The position numbers and the translations under genes are program-made. Below the pieces are notes generated by a model, which saw only the letters and a list, made by a program, of their open reading frames with translations, did no database searches and was not told the DNA's origin. Positions 57,455 to 64,000 of a stretch of 64,000 nucleotides of DNA are shown piece after piece; position 1 is the first letter of the stretch, and the number at the start of each line of letters is the position of its first letter. The DNA is from Flocculibacter collagenilyticus (GTDB lineage Bacteria; Pseudomonadota; Gammaproteobacteria; Enterobacterales; Alteromonadaceae), in contig NZ_CP059888.1 in the NCBI RefSeq assembly GCF_016469335.1, positions 2,728,001 to 2,792,000 of the forward strand, written 5' to 3'.

Positions 57455-60235
57455 TTAAAAAGAATAATCTGCTGTTAAATAGAAAGTACGTCCAAGTACA
57501 TCAGTATAACGAGGGTCATACCCCACCTGATGCCCTGCACCACCTGTCCTTAAAGACAAGGGCGGTTGCTTATCAAACACGTTTTTAATGCCAAACCCTA
57601 GCTTAAGATGATCATCAAAGTGATATTTAGTTAAATAGTTAAATGTCATATAAGATGGTACTGATAATTGAACACCGCCAGCATAGCGTTCGCTAATATT
57701 ATCAGCTAAACGAATTCGAGTACTGCCCCCAGCGTGATATTGATCGTCATAACCACTGCGATAGCTCATATTTAAGCTATGTGAAAAGTCATCATGGGTC
57801 AGAGTATTATTAAATTGAATAATATTTCTGAATGTCACTTCATTATTATCACCAAACCTGCCAAGGCTTGTATCAAAAGTGTTATCTGTACCAACACGCA
57901 GGCTTTCACTTTCAATCATATATGTGCCGTTAACACTTGATTTTAGTGAACCGAATGAAAAATCTTGAGTTAAGTTAAATGCCCAATCCACACCTTGGTT
58001 ATTTGACTCACCAATATTTACCGCTGCTTGAATAATAGCGAGTACTTCTTCACCTGTTCCTTGGTTTATTTTAGTCGTAAATAAATCGCGATAAGTGACA
58101 GGGTCACCAAATATCTGACCTTCTTCAAGTCTGGTAACTTGGTCTTCCATATTTACTTGCCACCAATCAATACTCATACTAAATGCAGTATCTGGCGAAT
58201 AAACAAAACCTACTGAACGTTGCTTTGATGTTTCTGAACGAAGTGCGGCATAGCCTTCTCGGAATACATCGTATTGAATCAACTCATCAAAGCAGAATTG
58301 CGCCATTGGGTCACTTGACGAGAACGGGCAGGCATAGCTTGAAGATGTCACACCAAACTCGATTCTCGGTTCAGCGATTTGTCTCATTGTCGCAGCTTTA
58401 AAGCCAGTTCCTAATGAAGCACGTATTAGCCAAGCATCTGTTGGACGATAAGCTAAGCTCAACTTGTAGGTTGTATCGCTTTTATCCTCACCTACCGTTT
58501 GATCACCAGCTCTTTTAGTGTCAGTGATCTCACCAATATTGTCATAACGAACAGCGGCTGTAACCTCTAACCCTTCAATAATAGGAACCACAGTTTCGGC
58601 AAACATACCGTATGTTTCACGGGATAAATCGAACTCTGGAGACGCTGACTCAAATAGAATAATCTCTGCATCATTCGCTTCACTGTTGCTACGACCATAT
58701 TCTGATTCACGATAATCGAACCCAAAGCCTAAATAAACTTCTCCCGCATCTAACTCATAAATAGGCATTGAAGCTTTACCTTCAAGTACTTTCAAGCGTG
58801 TTTTCGTCGTTTCCCACGGTCCACTATACATAGTGTTAGCAATAGCTTGATTTGCCTCAGGCGATAGGTTTTCAGGCGTGTCAAAAATGTTTACCTGCCC
58901 CGATTCAAGTAGACTCATCAACTCCTCTTCTAGAGGATAACCGGTAATACGCGTGTTATCTCTTTCACTGTCTGAATAAGTAAAAGATAAGTCGTAATCT
59001 ATCTCATCAAAATTACCGCGAATCCCCGTTGTTATATTACGAGCTACCGTTTCCCAAGAGTCGGTTCGGTTACCACCAGGGCGAGTTCTCCAGCGCACAT
59101 TTACTTTATTTAAATCAGCAATTTCCTCAGCTGACAGGTGAGGTATGATATTTTCTTGCACGAGCTGGGAGTCGATTGGAATACTAAACGTACCTGTTGG
59201 ATATGGCGCTATTCTCGAAATCATATCAAATTTCGACCAAGAAACGGTTGAGTATACCTCCATATTTTCATTAAGCTCGGCAACTACTTGCGTGAAAACA
59301 TTGTCACGAGTTGATTCTGGGAAAATCTCTAGTGTTTCCGTAAAGTCATAAATACACGTTGTTCCTTCTGGCGCATTCTTATCTGCACACTGCCCATTTT
59401 CTTCACGGTAGGGGTTAAAACTTCTTGAATCTAAATTATTGAACGTTAAATATGCATTACCAGGAATTGCATTTGCAGAGGTTCTTTGGAAAATAAGATC
59501 TGTATCTTGATAAGTAAAAGGTACTAATCCCGTCGCTGCAAAATCTCTATCTGACGACTTCAGCTGTTCCCTATCGTCGCGACTATAAGAAAAAATAAAG
59601 TTATATCCATCAGTATCTAAATCACCAAACCCTGTGCTGACACTGAAGTTATAACTAGTGCCGCCTGACTCTTGTGGTTTATCGTATCGAGCTGATATAG
59701 CTGTATCCTGATAGTCTTTCTTCATAATGAAGTTTACTACCCCAGCGATTGCATCTGAACCGTAAAGTGCTGATGCGCCATCTTTAAGTATTTCTATACG
59801 CTCAATTGCAGCAAGAGGTATCGAGTTTAGGTCTATTGTGCCACCTGAATCAGCAGAAGCCATTCTGCGACCATTTAACAAAACAAGTGTATATTCACTG
59901 CCAAGATCACGTAGCGAAGCATCTTGAATACCACCACCTCCACCACCTACCGAATCAGATGCGGTAGTAAATCCTTGCATAGCCGGAATTTGCGAAATTA
60001 GGTCTGGAACACTAACTGCGCCAGAATTTAAAATTTCAGTTTTGGATATAGTGGCAACTGGAAGTGCCCCTTCCATATCTGCACGCTTAATACTGGAGCC
60101 CGTTATTTCGATACGTTCAATATCTTCATCTTTTGCTTTTGTATCTTGAGCAAAAACAGATGTTGACGCAATCGATAACGAACATAAAATGAGTGTGCTT
60201 TTTATAGCACGGGAGGTTTTACTAACTTTAAACAT
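57455..60235 (-). CDS. TonB-dependent outer membrane receptor
   Basis: The 926 residues have a signal peptide (about 1-29, ending VFAQ), IERIEITGSSIKRADMEGALP at the TonB-box region, a plug with DLISQIPAMQGF, DLGSEYTLVLLNGRRMA and SALYGSDAIAGVVNFIM, and a barrel ending in FYLTADYSF. A glycine-rich loop GGGGGG lies in the plug near residue 100. It is clearly homologous to the receptor at 54243 and in the same orientation, but the barrel loops differ, so substrates may differ. Substrate unknown. Confidence 0.93.
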   Translation of the reverse strand: MFKVSKTSRAIKSTLILCSLSIASTSVFAQDTKAKDEDIERIEITGSSIKRADMEGALPVATISKTEILNSGAVSVPDLISQIPAMQGFTTASDSVGGGGGGIQDASLRDLGSEYTLVLLNGRRMASADSGGTIDLNSIPLAAIERIEILKDGASALYGSDAIAGVVNFIMKKDYQDTAISARYDKPQESGGTSYNFSVSTGFGDLDTDGYNFIFSYSRDDREQLKSSDRDFAATGLVPFTYQDTDLIFQRTSANAIPGNAYLTFNNLDSRSFNPYREENGQCADKNAPEGTTCIYDFTETLEIFPESTRDNVFTQVVAELNENMEVYSTVSWSKFDMISRIAPYPTGTFSIPIDSQLVQENIIPHLSAEEIADLNKVNVRWRTRPGGNRTDSWETVARNITTGIRGNFDEIDYDLSFTYSDSERDNTRITGYPLEEELMSLLESGQVNIFDTPENLSPEANQAIANTMYSGPWETTKTRLKVLEGKASMPIYELDAGEVYLGFGFDYRESEYGRSNSEANDAEIILFESASPEFDLSRETYGMFAETVVPIIEGLEVTAAVRYDNIGEITDTKRAGDQTVGEDKSDTTYKLSLAYRPTDAWLIRASLGTGFKAATMRQIAEPRIEFGVTSSSYACPFSSSDPMAQFCFDELIQYDVFREGYAALRSETSKQRSVGFVYSPDTAFSMSIDWWQVNMEDQVTRLEEGQIFGDPVTYRDLFTTKINQGTGEEVLAIIQAAVNIGESNNQGVDWAFNLTQDFSFGSLKSSVNGTYMIESESLRVGTDNTFDTSLGRFGDNNEVTFRNIIQFNNTLTHDDFSHSLNMSYRSGYDDQYHAGGSTRIRLADNISERYAGGVQLSVPSYMTFNYLTKYHFDDHLKLGFGIKNVFDKQPPLSLRTGGAGHQVGYDPRYTDVLGRTFYLTADYSF

Positions 60236-60637
60236 GATGCTTACCCTGGATCACTATAATGTGATTACTTTTATTAGTATAAAAGAGGCAATATCCTTAC
60301 TGCTTAAATAGGTACAACTTCTGCCAGTTTAGTATTCGTATGCATAACATACACACGTTAAAAATGGTTATACAAAACCCTATGTTTACTGTACACAATT
60401 TGTACGCTACACCACTAGTTAACTGAAAGCAAAACAATTAATAAAAATAACTTAACATAATGTAAGAAAATGTTACTCAAGAATCGAATCAAAGACTTTT
60501 GTACATAAACCCACTATAATCCGCAGCACTTTTTATTTTTCCTACATCAATAGACCACTGCTAGTTAGATGCTATGCCCTATCTACATTACAGTGTTGTT
60601 TAAGTAGGCTTTCTATTATGAATATTCACTCTTAAAT
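60236..60637. other. Divergent promoter region of the second receptor and dinG
   Basis: 402 bp without a gene. A TATAAT hexamer at 60515-60520 could be the -10 of dinG, although the -35 is not clear. No LexA box (CTGT-N8-ACAG) is visible, in contrast to recN. The half nearer 60236 is AT-rich and would carry the receptor's promoter. Confidence 0.5.
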
Positions 60638-62737
60638 ATGCTCTCAGATTTTTTAAAAACACAAATTCGCGGGATTCATCAAAATATTTCGAGCAATTTG
60701 ACAAATTATCGCGCTCGCCCTGGGCAAAATAAGCTAGTTGCAGAAATTGCTAAAACGCTAGCTGGTGAATATCACAAACATAATAAAATATGTGTAATTG
60801 AAGCAGGAACAGGAACGGGTAAAAGTTTAGCCTATCTATTGGGCGCTATTCCTTACGCATTAGCTAAAAATAAGCAAGTAGTTATTGCCACTGCTACGGT
60901 TGCATTACAAGAACAATTGTTTGAAAAAGATCTTCCTTTTTTCGCCGAACAAAGTAAGCTGTCATTTAATTTTGAGTTATTAAAAGGCCGTAATCGATAT
61001 GTCTGTGTTGAAAAATTAGAAGCTATTTGCAGTGATAACGCGGAACAGCTCAGTTTTCAACAGCTACTTATTAGCGCCCCTTCAAAAAAAGATAAACCCG
61101 CATACAAAAAGTTACTTAAACAATATCAGTCGGGCAAATGGGATGGTGAAAGAGATCACCTTGATGAACCAATCTCCGATGATTTTTGGCATCATATTGC
61201 AAGCGATAAATATCATTGCACAAAGCGCTCTTCGGCACATCAAATGTGTCCATACCATCAAAGCAGAGAAAATTTAGATAAAGTTGACGTTATTATTGCT
61301 AATCATAGCTTGTTGTTAGCAGATTTAGAGTTAGGTGGCGGTAAAATTTTACCTGAAACTGAGAACACTATTTTTATTATTGATGAAGCGCATCATTTAC
61401 CTACTGTCGCAAGAGATTTTAGTGCATCACAAGTGCTAGTTAAAAGTAGTATTAATTGGCTTGCTAAATTACCTAAGCTTGCGCAACGTTTTTCAACTAC
61501 CGTTGGTTCAGAAAGCTTGATTAAGCATACTCTATCGCTTACTGATTGTGCTGAAGAAAGTGCCAAATGGTTAAAGCAAATTCAGCAATGGCTACACTCT
61601 AATGAGCAGCAGTTATTTACTAAAGAAAAATACCACCGCTTCGAAAACGGCGAACTCCCCCCCCATTTACTACCCGCAATAGAAACATTAAAAGAAGAAG
61701 CCACCAAAGCCCTTTCAGCGCTTAATCGTTTGCATGACGCATTAACACAAGAGGTTAAAGATCAGCTAGTTAAGGCGTGGATTGCTGAGCCCGTGTTGGC
61801 GGAGTCAAGCTTTTACCTTCAACGCTTAGAAAGCTTTACTAAATTATGGCGAGACTTGTGTATAACCCAATCAGAAAAGTCGGCACCACAAGCCCGCTGG
61901 TTAGAGCAAATTACTTTTAGCGATAATGCCACGGCAGATGCAAAACACGACTTTCTCATTGCTAACTCCCCTATTGAGGTAGGCTTTTTCTTACAAGACC
62001 ACTTATGGAGCAAAGCCTACGGCGTAGTACTATGTTCTGCAACTCTAACCGCACTTAATTCGTTTGATTATTATGCCCGTCAGGCCGGACTATTTGGATT
62101 AGAAAACACACAATATATTAAAATTGATAGCCCGTTCGACTATCCAAATAAAGCAAAGTTAGTCATACCAAAAATAAACGTTGAACCATCTCATCCAAGC
62201 TTTACGGAAGCGCTAGGTAAGGCCGTTCCACTTTATTTAAAAGATCAAGACGCTTCATTGGTGCTCTTTGCCTCCTATTGGCAAATGAAAGAGGTCGCTA
62301 AGCAATTACGTGAAAAGGGGTTCTCCTTACTTGTTCAAGGTGAAGCATCTCGTGGCGCTTTACTTACACTGCACAAACAAAAATGTGATGGTAATTCACC
62401 AAGTATATTGTTTGGCACACAGAGTTTTTCAGAAGGACTGGACTTGCCCGGGAAGTATTTAACAAATCTAATCATCACAAAAATCCCTTTCGCAGTTCCT
62501 ACCTCTCCAATTGAAGAGGCGCAAAATGAATATATTAAACAACGTGGGGGTAACCCATTTTTAGCGATTTCAGTACCTGAAGCGTCAAAAAAATTAGTAC
62601 AAGGTTGTGGCAGGCTCCTAAGGCAAGAAGATGACTCTGGCCGAGTTGTTGTATTGGATAGGCGGTTAGTGACCAAGCAATATGGCCAGTCTTTAATAAA
62701 TTCACTGCCTCCTTTCAAGCGCGAAATAGAATACTGA
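60638..62737 (+). CDS. dinG: ATP-dependent DNA helicase DinG
   Basis: 5'-to-3' iron-sulfur helicase of superfamily 2 (XPD/DinG type) that removes R-loops and helps repair. The 699 residues show Walker A EAGTGTGKSLAYLLG, four cysteines for the Fe-S cluster (YVCVEKLEAIC, then HCTKRSS and MCPYHQS), the DEAH box FIIDEAHHLP, motif III LCSATL and motif VI QGCGRLLRQEDDSGRVVVLDRR. Its stop is followed at once by the TSUP gene (TGATG overlap). The dinG-priC neighbourhood is usual in this order. Confidence 0.95.
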   Translation: MLSDFLKTQIRGIHQNISSNLTNYRARPGQNKLVAEIAKTLAGEYHKHNKICVIEAGTGTGKSLAYLLGAIPYALAKNKQVVIATATVALQEQLFEKDLPFFAEQSKLSFNFELLKGRNRYVCVEKLEAICSDNAEQLSFQQLLISAPSKKDKPAYKKLLKQYQSGKWDGERDHLDEPISDDFWHHIASDKYHCTKRSSAHQMCPYHQSRENLDKVDVIIANHSLLLADLELGGGKILPETENTIFIIDEAHHLPTVARDFSASQVLVKSSINWLAKLPKLAQRFSTTVGSESLIKHTLSLTDCAEESAKWLKQIQQWLHSNEQQLFTKEKYHRFENGELPPHLLPAIETLKEEATKALSALNRLHDALTQEVKDQLVKAWIAEPVLAESSFYLQRLESFTKLWRDLCITQSEKSAPQARWLEQITFSDNATADAKHDFLIANSPIEVGFFLQDHLWSKAYGVVLCSATLTALNSFDYYARQAGLFGLENTQYIKIDSPFDYPNKAKLVIPKINVEPSHPSFTEALGKAVPLYLKDQDASLVLFASYWQMKEVAKQLREKGFSLLVQGEASRGALLTLHKQKCDGNSPSILFGTQSFSEGLDLPGKYLTNLIITKIPFAVPTSPIEEAQNEYIKQRGGNPFLAISVPEASKKLVQGCGRLLRQEDDSGRVVVLDRRLVTKQYGQSLINSLPPFKREIEY

Positions 62738-63513
62738 TGTTAGATATTGAGTTAACCATCGAATTACTCATATTATTGTGCAGTGTTGCATTTGCAGCTG
62801 GTTTTATTGATGCCGTTGCAGGCGGCGGCGGGCTGCTAACAATCCCAGCGCTGTTATCAGCTGGACTACCTGCACATATTGCATTGGGGACAAATAAGCT
62901 AGCTGCAACATTCGGCTCATTTGTTGCCAGCCTCACCTTTTATAGAAAGAAACTATTTAACCTAAGATATTGGCGATTATCTATTGTCTTCACCGCCGTT
63001 GGTGCCATTGCAGGAACTGTGGTGGTAGATTACTTATCTCCCGAACTACTTAACAAAGTGTTACCTGTTGTTATTGCGGCAACAGCACTTTATACACTCT
63101 TCAACCGCGTAAAACCTGATCACAATATACATTTACCACAACAATCCACAAACCTTAAAGTTAAGCAATGCTCACAGGCAGTTACACTAGGCTTTTATGA
63201 TGGAATCGCAGGCCCGGGAACAGGGGCATTCTGGGTTGTCTCAAATACCGTTTTATATAAAATTAACCTATTGCTTAGTAGCGGCGTGGCAAGGGCAATG
63301 AACTTCGTAAGCAACATATGCTCATTAACTGCCTTTATATTTTTAGGGCATGTGCATTTCGCACTGGGTATAGCAATGGGACTGTGCTTAATGGTGGGGG
63401 CACTAATTGGCTCACATTACGCGATTAAATTGGGAAGTAAGTTTATTCGCCCTGTATTTATTAGTGTAGTATTGCTACTTACAGCAAAATTACTTTGGCA
63501 AGCATGGCTTTAA
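62737..63513 (+). CDS. TSUP family (TauE/SafE) membrane permease
   Basis: Polytopic inner-membrane protein, probably YfcA-like. The 258 residues start just at the dinG stop (ATG overlapping TGA), so translation is coupled. The family's first-repeat signature FAAGFIDAVAGGGGLLTIPALLSAGLPAHIALGTNKLA and second-repeat DGIAGPGTGAFWVV are both present, with about eight hydrophobic segments. It is not closely similar to the TSUP gene at 2424. Substrate unknown. Confidence 0.88.
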   Translation: MLDIELTIELLILLCSVAFAAGFIDAVAGGGGLLTIPALLSAGLPAHIALGTNKLAATFGSFVASLTFYRKKLFNLRYWRLSIVFTAVGAIAGTVVVDYLSPELLNKVLPVVIAATALYTLFNRVKPDHNIHLPQQSTNLKVKQCSQAVTLGFYDGIAGPGTGAFWVVSNTVLYKINLLLSSGVARAMNFVSNICSLTAFIFLGHVHFALGIAMGLCLMVGALIGSHYAIKLGSKFIRPVFISVVLLLTAKLLWQAWL

Positions 63514-63528
63514 GCTATCAAGGCGCTC

Positions 63529-64000
63529 ATGAACACTCACTTTTCATCGTATCATTCTGACAACTTCAACATCGTGCTACAAAAGTTAGCGCATCAGTTA
63601 TCACTTATTAAAGAACAGTCAGAGTACATTGATAAGTTTAACGATGAGAACCGCTCTGTTAAAGAACAACATATACGCTTTGATGCAACCCTTTTTAAAG
63701 TGCGTTCATCTAAGCTACAAGATTATGCAATTGAAGCCGCCAAAAACTTTGCGCTTTTGGAGAAGTTGTACAAAAAAGGACAGTCTGAATATTTAACTTA
63801 TTATATAAACCTGCTAGATAGTCAAATCAGTGCGTTAGTTCAGGCCGTAAAATCAAACGAAGTAAAATTAAAAGAAATTCAATTTGATAAAAAAGCGCGG
63901 CAGGCACGATATCAACAAAAACTTAAAAGAACCGCTCAGCACATTATGCAACCAAGCCATGAACTTTACGCCGAGCTAAATCAGAATCATGAATATGAAC
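63529..64000 (+). CDS. priC: Primosomal replication protein PriC (partial)
   Basis: Helps reload the replicative helicase at stalled forks. The first 157 residues are present, starting MNTHFSSYHSDN, and run off the right edge with no stop. Two long helical blocks are seen, with RFDATLFKVRSSKLQDYAIEAAKNFALLEKL and LLDSQISALVQAVKSN, matching the PriC pattern of two conserved helical repeats. It starts 15 bp after the TSUP gene, and dinG lies just upstream; dinG-priC linkage supports the call. Confidence 0.75.
   Translation, partial: MNTHFSSYHSDNFNIVLQKLAHQLSLIKEQSEYIDKFNDENRSVKEQHIRFDATLFKVRSSKLQDYAIEAAKNFALLEKLYKKGQSEYLTYYINLLDSQISALVQAVKSNEVKLKEIQFDKKARQARYQQKLKRTAQHIMQPSHELYAELNQNHEYE

Noticed and set aside
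60580-60637. LexA box before dinG
   Set aside because: No CTGT-N8-ACAG or close match is present, although dinG is SOS-induced in some species.

Overview
The window is chromosomal DNA from a marine gammaproteobacterium of the order Alteromonadales, most likely a Colwelliaceae member such as Thalassotalea or Colwellia. This is inferred from moderate-to-low GC, the gene order (dapB-carA-carB, dnaK-dnaJ-grpE beside nadK-recN-bamE, smpB-ssrA, dinG-priC), the tmRNA tag ANDETFALAA and two large SusC-like TonB receptors. No database was searched.

Positions 1-24000 are core genome: ftsH (partial), rlmE, yhbY, a TSUP permease, greA, carB, carA, dapB, fklB, an NhaC-type antiporter, an M48-like protein without its zinc motif, dnaJ, dnaK, grpE, hrcA, nadK, recN (with a LexA box), bamE, rnfH, ratA, smpB, an NRDE protein and tmRNA. 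A sigma-32-like promoter precedes dnaK, and an HrcA repressor is encoded next to grpE.

Positions 24300-36740 hold a complete type I-F CRISPR-Cas locus immediately past ssrA. It has a 39-repeat, 38-spacer array, an AT-rich leader, and cas6f, csy3, csy2, csy1, cas2-3 and cas1 in one minus-strand operon. A small membrane protein is translationally coupled to cas1, and a WYL-type regulator lies upstream. The array has a duplicated spacer, two adjacent spacers sharing their seed half, two variant repeats at the leader end and a 135-bp duplication at its tail.

Positions 36900-48800 are accessory. An ECF sigma factor, its probable anti-sigma factor and a secreted coiled-coil protein form one operon. 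Beyond it lies the most unusual locus of the window: a LapD-like c-di-GMP receptor beside a secreted protein that fuses a LapG-type cysteine-protease fold to a metzincin fold. Both active sites are disrupted (Cys to Ser and His to Gln in LapG; Glu to Ala in HExxH). A membrane-anchored beta-rich protein and a two-component system follow in the same orientation.

Positions 48900-60240 carry a lipoprotein amidohydrolase, an intact ISAs1-family element with a 10-bp target duplication, an SBP_bac_3-like periplasmic protein, decayed IS3-like and IS30 remnants, and two TonB-dependent receptors. The last 3.4 kb returns to core genes: dinG, a second TSUP permease and the start of priC.
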